From CADCVW01 sp035644935 (GTDB taxonomy: Bacteria; Pseudomonadota; Alphaproteobacteria; Sphingomonadales; Sphingomonadaceae): a DNA stretch of 41,909 nucleotides. The notes beneath the pieces are model-generated. The model made no database searches and was not told where the DNA came from. It saw only the letters and a list, made by a program, of their open reading frames with translations. Position numbers and translations under genes: made by a program. Shown here one piece after another: positions 25,132 to 32,715 of the stretch. Position 1 is the first letter of the stretch, and every line of letters begins with the position of its first letter. Location of the stretch: positions 1 through 41,909 of the forward strand of contig DASQNO010000069.1 of NCBI GenBank assembly GCA_035644935.1, read 5' to 3'.

Positions 25132-26220
25132 ATGGCGCTAGCTTCCAGAACAGTGAAAGAGCCCAAGGAGCCGGTCGGGTCCGGCGGCACGGACAAGCAG
25201 AAGGCGCTCGAAGCCGCGCTGGCGCAGATCGACCGCGCCTTCGGCAAGGGCTCCGCGATGAAGCTGGGATCGCGCGAGGCGCTGCAGGTTGAGACGATCT
25301 CGACCGGCTCGCTCGGCCTCGACATCGCGCTCGGCGTCGGCGGCTTGCCGCGGGGCCGTGTGATCGAGATCTACGGGCCGGAAAGCTCGGGCAAGACGAC
25401 GCTGGCGCTGCACACGATCGCCGAGGCGCAGAAAGGCGGCGGCACGGCGGCCTTCGTCGATGCCGAACACGCGCTGGACCCCGTTTACGCCAAGAAGCTC
25501 GGGGTGAATATCGACGAGCTGATCGTTTCGCAGCCGGACACGGGTGAGCAGGCGCTGGAGATTGTCGACACGCTGGTCCGCTCGAACGCGGTGGACATCC
25601 TGGTCGTTGACTCCGTCGCGGCGCTGGTACCGCGCGCCGAGATCGAAGGCGAGATGGGCGACAGCCATGTCGGCCTGCAGGCACGTTTGATGTCGCAATC
25701 TCTGCGCAAGCTCACCGGCTCCATCTCGCGGTCGCGCTGCATGGTCATCTTCATCAATCAGCTGCGCATGAAGATTGGCGTGATGTACGGCAATCCGGAA
25801 ACGACGACGGGCGGCAACGCTCTGAAGTTCTACGCCTCCGTCCGTCTCGACATCCGCCGCACCGGGCAGATCAAGGACCGCGACGATATCGTCGGCAACA
25901 CGACGCGCGTGAAGGTCGTCAAGAACAAGGTCGCGCCGCCGTTCAAGCAGGTCGAATTCGACATCATGTACGGTCAGGGCATCTCCAAAGTCGGCGAAAT
26001 CCTCGACCTCGGCGTCAAGGCCGGCATTGTCGAGAAGTCGGGTGCCTGGTTCTCCTACGACTCCGTTCGCATCGGGCAGGGCCGGGAAAACTCCAAAACG
26101 TACCTGATGGAAAACCCCGAGCTCATGAACAAGCTCGAACTCGCGATCCGCGGCAACAAGGACGAAGTGTCGGAGGCGTTGCTCGTGAGCCCCGGCGGAG
26201 ACGACGACGGGGACGAATAG
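25132..26220 (+). CDS. recA: recombinase RecA
   Basis: Forms ATP-dependent filaments on single-stranded DNA for homologous recombination and triggers LexA cleavage. The product has 362 residues. It has the N-terminal oligomerisation helix (KALEAALAQIDRAFGKGSAM), Walker A GPESSGKTT at 82-90, AFVDAEHALDPVYAKKLGV, IDELIVSQPDTGEQALEI, LVVDSVAALVPRAEIEGEMG and the loop-2 segment NPETTTGGNALKFYAS. The tail is acidic (GGDDDGDE). The ATG at 25132 gives a normal N-terminus; the frame is open further upstream across the SOS box, which argues against an earlier start. It is regulated by the SOS box at 25042-25056. Confidence 0.99.
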   Translation: MALASRTVKEPKEPVGSGGTDKQKALEAALAQIDRAFGKGSAMKLGSREALQVETISTGSLGLDIALGVGGLPRGRVIEIYGPESSGKTTLALHTIAEAQKGGGTAAFVDAEHALDPVYAKKLGVNIDELIVSQPDTGEQALEIVDTLVRSNAVDILVVDSVAALVPRAEIEGEMGDSHVGLQARLMSQSLRKLTGSISRSRCMVIFINQLRMKIGVMYGNPETTTGGNALKFYASVRLDIRRTGQIKDRDDIVGNTTRVKVVKNKVAPPFKQVEFDIMYGQGISKVGEILDLGVKAGIVEKSGAWFSYDSVRIGQGRENSKTYLMENPELMNKLELAIRGNKDEVSEALLVSPGGDDDGDE

Positions 26221-26221
26221 A

Positions 26222-26329
26222 CGGGGCTGAGCCCCGCACGATCCCGGCGCTGGGCCGAGTTCCCGGCGAAAGCCGGGTCGAGGATCGCGCCGCGGTAGCG
26301 AACAGGTCTGGGCCCCGGCAACCGCCGGG
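26222..26329. terminator. three tandem GC-rich hairpins between convergent recA and rpoD
   Basis: CGGGGC-TGA-GCCCCG (26222-26236), CCCGGC-GAAA-GCCGGG (26262-26277, a perfect stem with a GNRA tetraloop) and CCCGGC-AACC-GCCGGG (26314-26329). None has a U-tract on either strand. The arrangement in a 121-bp gap between two convergent genes suggests a bidirectional transcription stop, possibly Rho-assisted. The last two hairpins share arm sequence with each other and with the hairpin after aspS, so they may be repeat-derived. Confidence 0.6.
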
Positions 26330-26341
26330 ACACGACGGGCT

Positions 26342-28381
26342 CTAGCTGTCCAGGAAGCTCCGCATCTTGCGGCTGCGGCTCGGGTGCTTGAGCTTTCTCA
26401 GTGCCTTGGCCTCGATCTGCCGGATGCGCTCGCGCGTCACGCTGAACTGCTGACCGACTTCCTCCAGCGTGTGATCGGTGTTCATCCCGATCCCAAACCG
26501 CATGCGCAGCACGCGCTCCTCGCGGGGCGTCAGCGACGCCAGCACGCGGGTCACCGTTTCCTTCAGGTTCGCCTGAATCGCCGCATCCACCGGGATAACC
26601 GCGTTCTTGTCCTCGATGAAGTCGCCTAGGTGCGAATCCTCCTCGTCACCGATCGGCGTTTCTAGGCTGATCGGCTCCTTGGCGATCTTCATCACCTTGC
26701 GGACCTTTTCGAGCGGCATCGATAGCCGCTCGGCCAAGTCCTCGGGCGTCGCCTCGCGGCCATGCTCGTGCAGGAACTGCCGACCCGTGCGCACCAGCTT
26801 GTTGATCGTTTCGATCATGTGCACTGGGATGCGGATCGTGCGCGCCTGATCGGCGATCGAACGCGTGATCGCCTGCCGGATCCACCACGTGGCGTAGGTC
26901 GAGAACTTGTACCCCCGGCGATACTCGAACTTGTCGACCGCCTTCATCAGGCCGATATTGCCTTCCTGAATAAGATCAAGGAACTGCAGGCCGCGGTTCG
27001 TATACTTTTTAGCGATGGAGATGACGAGCCGGAGGTTGGCCTCCACCATTTCCTTCTTGGCGATCCGCGCCTCGCGCTCGCCTTTCTGGACCTGATTGAC
27101 GATCCGCCGGAACTCGGGGAGCGACATGCCGGTCGCCTGGCTGATCTCGCCGATCTCCACGCGGATGCGATCGATCGCGCCGACCTCGGCCGCCGCGAAC
27201 GCCGCCCACTTCTTGTCCTTGGGATTATCCTTGACCATCCGCTCGAGCCAATTGTCGTCGAGCTCGGCGCCCATGTAACTGTCGAGGAACGCCTTGCGCG
27301 GCACCTTGTGGCGCTCGGCCAGCCGCAGCATCTGCCCGCCCAGCGCGGTCAGGCGACGGTTGTAGCTGTACAGCTGATCGACGAGATACTCGATCTTGGC
27401 GCCGTGGAACTGGACGCTTTCCACCTCGGCGGTCAGCTGCTCGCGAAGCTTCTGGTACTTCTTCTCCTCGGATGCCGCATAGGCCTCGCCCGCGCTCAGG
27501 GAGACGAGCCGCGCCTGCTGCAATTTGGCAAACTTCTTGTACAGCGCGGTAATGTTCGCGAACTTCTCTAGCGCGTTGGGCTTGAGCAGTTCCTCCATCG
27601 CCGCGAGGCTAAGGGTGTTGTCCTCTTCCTCCTCCTCGACGGGGCGGGCGCGGTGTTCGTTAAGGGCGTCCTCGTCGTCCTCCTCGGCCGCGGGGGCTTC
27701 GGCGACGTCTTCCTCTTCCTTGAAGGAGGGGCCGGCGGCCTTTTCGCTGATCTCGCCGTCGTCGCCGGCTTCGGCGCCTTCGACCTGTTCGGGCGTCGGA
27801 CCCTTGGACAGCATGGCGTCGAGGTCTAAAATTTCACGAAGTTGCATCGTGCCTTCGTTGAGCGCGGTCGACCATTCGATGATCGCGTTGAACGTGATCG
27901 GGCTCTCGCACAGACCCCAGATCATTGTGTCGCGGCCCGCCTCGATGCGCTTGGCGATCGCGATTTCGCCTTCGCGCGACAGCAGCTCCACCGCGCCCAT
28001 TTCGCGCAGGTACATGCGGACGGGATCGTCGGTGCGATCCATCGTCTCCTTCTTGGCGGGCGCGGAGACCATCTCGGTGTCGGCGTCGACACCTTCGACC
28101 TCGTCGTCGTCCGGCTTCTCCTTGTCCTCGTCGTCCTCGCCGGCTTCCTCGTTCTCGACGATGTTGATGCCGAGATCGCTGAGGTGGCTCATCACGTCTT
28201 CGATGGCCTCGGAAGACGTCTCGCCCTGCGGCAGCGCCTCCTGGAACTCGTCGATGGTGATGTAGCCGCGCTTCTTGCCGCGCGCGATCAGCTTCTTGAC
28301 GCCCGCATCGTTGAGGTCGATCAGCGGCGCATCGGCGCTGTCCGGCTTTTCATCAGCGTCTGAGGTTTCCGTCTTAGCCAT
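26342..28381 (-). CDS. rpoD: RNA polymerase primary sigma factor (sigma-70, RpoD)
   Basis: Directs core RNA polymerase to housekeeping promoters. The product has 679 residues. It has region 1.1 (LIDLNDAGVKKLIARGKKRG), region 1.2 (DDPVRMYLREMGAVELLSRE), a large non-conserved region with an acidic run (about 215-260), region 2 (LDLIQEGNIGLMKAVDKFEY, STYATWWIRQAITRSIADQA), region 3, and region 4.2 helix-turn-helix (TLEEVGQQFSVTRERIRQIE). The start at 28381 is nine bases after the dnaG stop, with a TAAGGA site overlapping that stop codon. It is the last gene of the leftward yqeY/GIY-YIG/dnaG/rpoD operon. Confidence 0.99.
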   Translation of the reverse strand: MAKTETSDADEKPDSADAPLIDLNDAGVKKLIARGKKRGYITIDEFQEALPQGETSSEAIEDVMSHLSDLGINIVENEEAGEDDEDKEKPDDDEVEGVDADTEMVSAPAKKETMDRTDDPVRMYLREMGAVELLSREGEIAIAKRIEAGRDTMIWGLCESPITFNAIIEWSTALNEGTMQLREILDLDAMLSKGPTPEQVEGAEAGDDGEISEKAAGPSFKEEEDVAEAPAAEEDDEDALNEHRARPVEEEEEDNTLSLAAMEELLKPNALEKFANITALYKKFAKLQQARLVSLSAGEAYAASEEKKYQKLREQLTAEVESVQFHGAKIEYLVDQLYSYNRRLTALGGQMLRLAERHKVPRKAFLDSYMGAELDDNWLERMVKDNPKDKKWAAFAAAEVGAIDRIRVEIGEISQATGMSLPEFRRIVNQVQKGEREARIAKKEMVEANLRLVISIAKKYTNRGLQFLDLIQEGNIGLMKAVDKFEYRRGYKFSTYATWWIRQAITRSIADQARTIRIPVHMIETINKLVRTGRQFLHEHGREATPEDLAERLSMPLEKVRKVMKIAKEPISLETPIGDEEDSHLGDFIEDKNAVIPVDAAIQANLKETVTRVLASLTPREERVLRMRFGIGMNTDHTLEEVGQQFSVTRERIRQIEAKALRKLKHPSRSRKMRSFLDS

Positions 28382-28390
28382 TTGTAATCC

Positions 28391-30214
28391 TTACGTCCCG
28401 AAGTGCTCTAAGCCTTCGCTCTCTACGAAGGTCCTTAGCCGCTCTTTCATTCGATCTCGATCTGCGCGCAATCGTAATTGGTTTTGCCATGGGGCCTCTT
28501 CAACCTCGGCCATGAGCCGCTCGTTCGCGCTCTGAACCTCGTCATCCAGCTCCTGCTCAATCACGATCGTATTGACCACCTTAGCGAGATCGCTCTGGGA
28601 TCGTTCAGGATCATTAGACCGCTTGAAGAAGGAGAACGCGAAATCCTTGGTGATGCTTCGCTTCTCGATTGGCGACAAAGCCGCTGACTCCAATATGGCG
28701 TTTATTAGGTCCTCATCAAGCAGCGGTCTCTCCTCCACCGCGCTAACCAGAACGTTTCGCCAACTCTCAAGATGGGGATAGTCACTTAAACGCAGTTCGC
28801 AAGCTGCCTCTAAATTCGCCCGGAGCACCTCGGGAAAGCGACTGAGGCCAAGCAGGACTGCACGCATTAGCGTGTACCAGAAGGCAACCTCTCGTTCTGG
28901 CGTAGACGCGACAATCGCTCGCGCTGCCTCCTCAACCTCACGCCGTTTCCACCCGAAGGTTTCGAAAAACCGGTCGTTGAACGCTTTGCGGTACTCGTGC
29001 GAAAGAGCCGCATTTCCGATGCTCTGCGCAAGCTCTTGAAGCCGCTCCTTCAGCTGGGCTCGACCCTCGGGCGTACTGATATTTCCAGCTAAGCCGACTT
29101 CGTAGCGCCACAGGTATTCTGAGAGTGGCTCCGCCTTGAGGATCGCGCGCTGCAACGCCGCCGGTCCCCCCGCCTGTATGATGTCGTCTGGATCTTTGCC
29201 CGCGGGAAGATTGATAAAGCTCAGACTGCGAGATGGCGCTGCTAGCGGGAGTGCTCGAAGAGCAGTCCGGTACGCAGCCTTCTTACCCGCGCTATCGCCA
29301 TCAAAGCAGAGAATGGGGGAGGGCGACAGCCGCCACATTGCCTCCAGCTGCGCCTCGGTGACAGCCGTGCCGAGCGGCGCGACCACCTCGCCAATTCCCG
29401 CCTGGTCCAGCGACACCGCGTCCAGGAAGCCTTCCACGAGCACTAGCCGTCCCGACGCCCGGCTCGCCGCGGCCGCGCGGTCGAGGTTGAAGAGCGTGCG
29501 GCCCTTGTCGAACAGCGGCGTTTCCGGCGAGTTCAGATATTTGGGCTCGCCGTCGCCCAGGATACGCCCGCCGAACGCGATGACGCGGCCGCGGCGGTCG
29601 CGGATGGGGATCATCAGCCGGCCCCGGAAGCGGTCGTAGGGCTCGCGGCCGCCGTCCTCCGGGCGGATCAGCAAGCCGGCCTCGACGAGCTTGTCGTTGC
29701 CGAACTTCGCCAGCGCGGTGCGAAGTTTGGAGAAGTTATCCGGAGCCAGGCCCAACCCGAAAGCGCGGCGGCTCGCCTCGCTGATCCCGCGCTTGTCGAG
29801 ATAGGCGCGTGCGCCCGCGCCGTCGGCGGAGGCGAGCTGTTGCGCGAACCACTCCGCGGCCGCAGTCATGACGTCGTACAGCGTGTTGGCGCGCTCCGCC
29901 TTTTCGGTGGCGCGCGGGTCGGCGGCGGGGACGTCGAGCCCGGCGGCCTCCGCCAGTTCCTTGACCGCGTCCATGAAGGGCAGGCCCTGCTTCTCGGTCA
30001 GCCAGCCGATCGCGTCGCCATGCTGCGAGCAGCCGAAGCAGTGATAGAAGCCTTTCTCGTCATTGACATAGAAGCTGGGGCTCTTTTCATTATGAAACGG
30101 GCAGCACGCCTTCCACTCGCGCCCGGCGCGGGTGAGTTTGACGGTGCGGGAGATCAGCCCGGACAGCAGGGTGCGTGTGCGCAGCTCGTCGAGAAAGGCG
30201 GGGGAGAGGGTCAT
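28391..30214 (-). CDS. dnaG: DNA primase
   Basis: Makes RNA primers for replication with the DnaB helicase. The product has 607 residues. It has an N-terminal CHC2 zinc domain (ligands C38, H41, C59, C62 in CCPFHNEKS and YHCFGC), then the RNA polymerase core with PEDGGREPYDRFRGRLMIPI and TOPRIM residues E261 (VEGFLDAVSLDQ), D305 and D307 (CFDGDSAGKKAA), then a C-terminal helicase-interaction region. The gene is compositionally split: up to about codon 300 (30214 to about 29314) it is about 70-75% GC like its surroundings, and from there to the stop about 50%. The ATG overlaps the GIY-YIG stop as ATGA. Confidence 0.97.
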   Translation of the reverse strand: MTLSPAFLDELRTRTLLSGLISRTVKLTRAGREWKACCPFHNEKSPSFYVNDEKGFYHCFGCSQHGDAIGWLTEKQGLPFMDAVKELAEAAGLDVPAADPRATEKAERANTLYDVMTAAAEWFAQQLASADGAGARAYLDKRGISEASRRAFGLGLAPDNFSKLRTALAKFGNDKLVEAGLLIRPEDGGREPYDRFRGRLMIPIRDRRGRVIAFGGRILGDGEPKYLNSPETPLFDKGRTLFNLDRAAAASRASGRLVLVEGFLDAVSLDQAGIGEVVAPLGTAVTEAQLEAMWRLSPSPILCFDGDSAGKKAAYRTALRALPLAAPSRSLSFINLPAGKDPDDIIQAGGPAALQRAILKAEPLSEYLWRYEVGLAGNISTPEGRAQLKERLQELAQSIGNAALSHEYRKAFNDRFFETFGWKRREVEEAARAIVASTPEREVAFWYTLMRAVLLGLSRFPEVLRANLEAACELRLSDYPHLESWRNVLVSAVEERPLLDEDLINAILESAALSPIEKRSITKDFAFSFFKRSNDPERSQSDLAKVVNTIVIEQELDDEVQSANERLMAEVEEAPWQNQLRLRADRDRMKERLRTFVESEGLEHFGT

Positions 30215-30624
30215 GGCTGGGAGCTGTCAGGGAGTTGGGGGCTGCGCCCCTCGTTTTCACTCGGGAGGAACGGGGTTGAGCTTTCCGTCGTGGTGAGATC
30301 TTGCACCAGCCCAACGTTCGTCCCGAGTGTAAACGAGGGGCGCTCGCGCGGCTTCTTCGCGTGGTAACTCAAAGCGGCCCAATCGCTTTCGATCAGCGCG
30401 ATCTTCTTGGCCCGCGACCAGCGTTTGACGCGCATCTCGAATTCAAGCGCGTCCCGGCGCGTCGGCGCTGTATCGGCCCAGGCCAGTTCAACCGGGCGAC
30501 GCTTTCGGGTCCAGTCGCAGCAAATTCCTTGCTCGTGCTGCCACAACCGCGCCTCAAGGTTGTCCGTGTGGCCCGTGTAGAAGGAGCCGTCGGCGCAGCG
30601 CAGGATGTAGACCCAAAATTGCAA
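30211..30624 (-). CDS. small GIY-YIG nuclease with repeat-derived C-terminus
   Basis: A 137-residue protein. Residues 1-93 form one compact GIY-YIG domain: VYIL (5-8), FYTGHT (15-20), the conserved arginine in LEARLWQHE (R26), and a glutamate in LEFEMRVKRW as the likely metal ligand. The remaining 43 residues (RPSFTLGTN and FLPSENEGRSP) are simply the translation of a palindromic repeat. The start is taken as TTG at 30624, which has AGGGA upstream and gives MQFWVYILRCADGS; a GTG at 30657 would start inside another repeat copy. The stop overlaps the dnaG start by four bases. Such small GIY-YIG proteins have no firmly known role. Confidence 0.82.
   Translation of the reverse strand: MQFWVYILRCADGSFYTGHTDNLEARLWQHEQGICCDWTRKRRPVELAWADTAPTRRDALEFEMRVKRWSRAKKIALIESDWAALSYHAKKPRERPSFTLGTNVGLVQDLTTTESSTPFLPSENEGRSPQLPDSSQP
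30244..30343. repeat. palindromic element, family U, copy 1 (in the GIY-YIG 3' end)
   Basis: A 29-bp arm at 30244-30272 (core CCTCGTTTTCACTCGG) is followed after 42 bp by its inverted copy at 30315-30343. The inverted pair is transcribed as the 3' end of the GIY-YIG gene and supplies its last codons. The same arm occurs at 30641, 30754, 30813, 31996, 32073 and 32112. Confidence 0.92.
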
Positions 30625-30640
30625 GCGGGCATCCCTGTCA

Positions 30641-30723
30641 GCGCCCCTCGTTTTCACTCGGGACGAACGATTCCTTGCGGACAGCTAACGGAAAAGCTGC
30701 CGCTCGTCGCGAGTGAAAAAGCT
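30641..30723. repeat. palindromic element, family U, copy 2
   Basis: A perfect forward arm at 30641-30669 is followed by a degenerate inverted arm at about 30701-30723 (CGCTCGTCGCGAGTGAAAAA). It lies just upstream of the GIY-YIG start in the 216-bp non-coding stretch between that gene and yqeY. Apart from copies 2 and 3 I see no gene in that stretch. Confidence 0.85.
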
Positions 30724-30753
30724 GCTTGCTCCGGTTGAGACGCCGCCGGGTTG

Positions 30754-30841
30754 GCGCCCCTCGTTTTCACTCGGGACGAACGACTGCTTCTGACCAGGTG
30801 ACCCAAGTTTTCCGTTCATCCCGAGTGAAAACGAGGGGCGC
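30754..30841. repeat. palindromic element, family U, copy 3
   Basis: Forward arm 30754-30782 and inverted arm 30813-30841, separated by 30 bp. The inverted arm ends on the first base of the yqeY stop codon complement, so the element abuts or forms the end of yqeY. It can fold into a 29-bp stem in the yqeY to GIY-YIG transcript. Confidence 0.92.
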
Positions 30842-31317
30842 TACCCCGCTGACAATCGCGCCTTCACCAGTGCGCTGGCCTTGCTCATGTCCATCAGCCC
30901 CGCGTGGCGTTCCTTCACCAACGCCATGACGCGGCCCATGTCCTTGACCGATCCAGCGCCGATCTCCGCGACGATGGCGTCGATCGCCGCGCCGGCCTCC
31001 GCCTCGTCCATCTGCCGGGGCAGGAAGCTTTCGATCACCGCGATCTCGCCCGCCTCGATGTCGGCCAGTTCCTGCCGCAGGCCGGCCTCGTACATCGCGA
31101 TCGACTCACGCCGCTGCTTGATCATCTTCTGCAGCACCTCGCTGACCAGCACGTCGTCGTCCACGGCCGCGCTGCTGGTGCGCATTTCGATGTCGCGGTT
31201 CTTGAGCGTGCTCATGATCAGGCGGATGGCGGCCAGGCGCGGCTTGTCGCCGCCTTTCATCGCCGCGACCTGCGCGGCGCCGATCTTCTCACGCAAGGAT
31301 GCCGAATCGCGTATCAT
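30841..31317 (-). CDS. GatB/YqeY domain protein
   Basis: A 158-residue protein homologous to the tRNA-binding tail domain of the amidotransferase subunit GatB; its own function is not settled. Typical segments are MIRDSASLREKIGAAQVAAM, RLAAIRLIMSTLKNRDIEMR, VSEVLQKMIKQRRESIAMYE, ESFLPRQMDEAE and a C-terminal helical bundle (GRVMALVKERHAGLMDMSKA). The start at 31317 gives the standard N-terminus. In alphaproteobacteria this gene commonly precedes dnaG and rpoD; here a GIY-YIG gene and three palindromes have come between. It diverges from carA across 82 bp. Confidence 0.93.
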   Translation of the reverse strand: MIRDSASLREKIGAAQVAAMKGGDKPRLAAIRLIMSTLKNRDIEMRTSSAAVDDDVLVSEVLQKMIKQRRESIAMYEAGLRQELADIEAGEIAVIESFLPRQMDEAEAGAAIDAIVAEIGAGSVKDMGRVMALVKERHAGLMDMSKASALVKARLSAG

Positions 31318-31399
31318 GCCCCGGACCCTAGCTTGACCGGGGGGAGGGGTCACCATAGGAACCGCCCCTTAGCTTACATCGTCGGAGGTTCGAGTCCCC

Positions 31400-32710
31400 T
31401 TGGCACCCGCCAAACCCGCGCGCGCGCCCTCGCTCCACGTGCCCTCCGGCGCGACCGCGCTGCTGATGCTGGCGGATGGGCGCACCTTGTGGGGGCACGG
31501 CTTCGGCGCGGAGGGCGTCGCGGTCGGCGAGGTCTGCTTCAACACCGCGATGACGGGGTATCAGGAGGTCATGACCGACCCCAGCTACGCATCGCAGATC
31601 GTCACCTTCACCGCGCCGCACATCGGCAACACGGGCGCCAACCACGAGGATCTGGAGGCCGACAACCCGTGGGCGCTGGGCTGCATCCTGCGCGAACGCC
31701 CGACCGCCCCGTCCAGCTTCCGCAGCGTCCAGAGCTTCGATTCCTGGATGGCCGCCAACGGGCGCATCGGGCTGGCCGGTGTCGACACGCGCGCGCTGAC
31801 GCAGATCATCCGCCGCGAGGGCGCATTGAACGCGGTGATCGCGCACGACCGCGACGGTGTGTTCGATCTAGCCGCGCTGGCCGAGCAGGCGCGCGCCTGG
31901 CCGGGGCTGGAGGGCATGGACCTGGCGAAGAGCGTCAGCCGCACGCAGATGGCGCGGTGGGACGAGGGGGTCTGGACGTTGGGGGCCGGGTACGGACGCC
32001 CCTCGTTTGCACTCGGGACGAACGGGATGGGCGGGGCCGGTCCTGACGCGCCCGGCTCTAGCGCGGAAAAGTCGTTCGTCCCGAGTGAAAACGAGGGGCG
32101 CAATCCCCAGTCGTTCGTCCCGAGCGAAGTCGAGGGGCGCGGCCCGGAACGCCCCCATGTCGTCGCCATCGACTACGGCTCCAAACGCAATATCTTCCGC
32201 TCGCTGGTCCACGCCGGCGCCCGCGTCACGATCCTCCCCGCCACCGCCACCGCGGAAGAGGTGCTCGCCCACGCCCCCGACGGCCTCTTCCTGTCCAATG
32301 GCCCCGGCGACCCCGCCGCCACCGGCGCCTACGCCGTCCCCGTGATCCGCGCGCTGCTGGACACCGGCAAGCCGCTGTTCGGCATCTGCCTCGGCCACCA
32401 GCTGCTGGCGCTGGCCGTCGGCGCGCGCACCACAAAGATGTTCCAGGGCCACCGCGGCGCCAACCACCCCGTCAAGCGCCTGTCCGACGGCCGCGTCGAG
32501 ATCACCTCCATGAACCACGGCTTCGCGGTGGAACGGGACAGCCTACCGGAGGGGGTGCGTGAGACCCACGTCAGCCTGTTCGACGGCAGCAACGCTGGGC
32601 TGGGGCTGACGGATCGCCCTGCGTTCAGCGTGCAATATCATCCGGAGGCGAGCCCGGGGCCGCGCGACAGCCGGTATTTGTTCGATCAATTCGTAAGCAG
32701 ATTGAGGTGA
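31400..32710 (+). CDS. carA: carbamoyl-phosphate synthase small subunit, with in-frame repeat insertion
   Basis: Glutaminase subunit that passes ammonia to CarB for arginine and pyrimidine synthesis. The product has 436 residues against the usual 385-395. The N-terminal CarA domain (VCFNTAMTGYQEVMTDPSYA, ANGRIGLAGVDTRALTQIIR) ends near residue 198 and the class I amidotransferase domain starts at HVVAIDYGSKRNIFRSL (about 252), with nucleophile C330 in FGICLGHQLLALA and histidine in QYHPEASPGP. Between them about 48 residues (200-247) are the translation of a family U palindrome. Removing them gives 388 residues, the normal length. The start is TTG at 31400 with GGAGG 11 bases upstream. The stop is followed by low-GC genes rather than carB. 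Confidence 0.95.
   Translation: MAPAKPARAPSLHVPSGATALLMLADGRTLWGHGFGAEGVAVGEVCFNTAMTGYQEVMTDPSYASQIVTFTAPHIGNTGANHEDLEADNPWALGCILRERPTAPSSFRSVQSFDSWMAANGRIGLAGVDTRALTQIIRREGALNAVIAHDRDGVFDLAALAEQARAWPGLEGMDLAKSVSRTQMARWDEGVWTLGAGYGRPSFALGTNGMGGAGPDAPGSSAEKSFVPSENEGRNPQSFVPSEVEGRGPERPHVVAIDYGSKRNIFRSLVHAGARVTILPATATAEEVLAHAPDGLFLSNGPGDPAATGAYAVPVIRALLDTGKPLFGICLGHQLLALAVGARTTKMFQGHRGANHPVKRLSDGRVEITSMNHGFAVERDSLPEGVRETHVSLFDGSNAGLGLTDRPAFSVQYHPEASPGPRDSRYLFDQFVSRLR
31996..32140. repeat. palindromic element, family U, copy 4, inside carA
   Basis: Forward arm at 31996-32024 (27 of 29 positions as in copy 3), inverted arm at 32073-32101 (perfect), plus a second, more diverged inverted arm at 32112-32140. 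It lies wholly inside carA and is read through as RPSFALGTNG ... FVPSENEGRN ... FVPSEVEGRG, with no stop codon. The frame used is the same one that appears in the GIY-YIG C-terminus. Confidence 0.95.
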
Positions 32711-32715
32711 TGAAC

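Noticed and set aside
27525..28265. A 246-codon serine-rich frame opposite rpoD
   Set aside because: It is the complement of the acidic, Glu/Asp-rich part of RpoD, which always yields serine-rich antisense frames.
31337..31412. A complete tRNA gene upstream of carA
   Set aside because: Only a T-arm-like 3' end is visible. There is no matching 5' acceptor strand, D arm or anticodon stem, and the T stem contains a mismatch.
30244..32140. CRISPR array
   Set aside because: The 29-bp repeats are palindromic, alternate in orientation, lie at irregular distances and are partly inside coding sequence; there are no cas genes.
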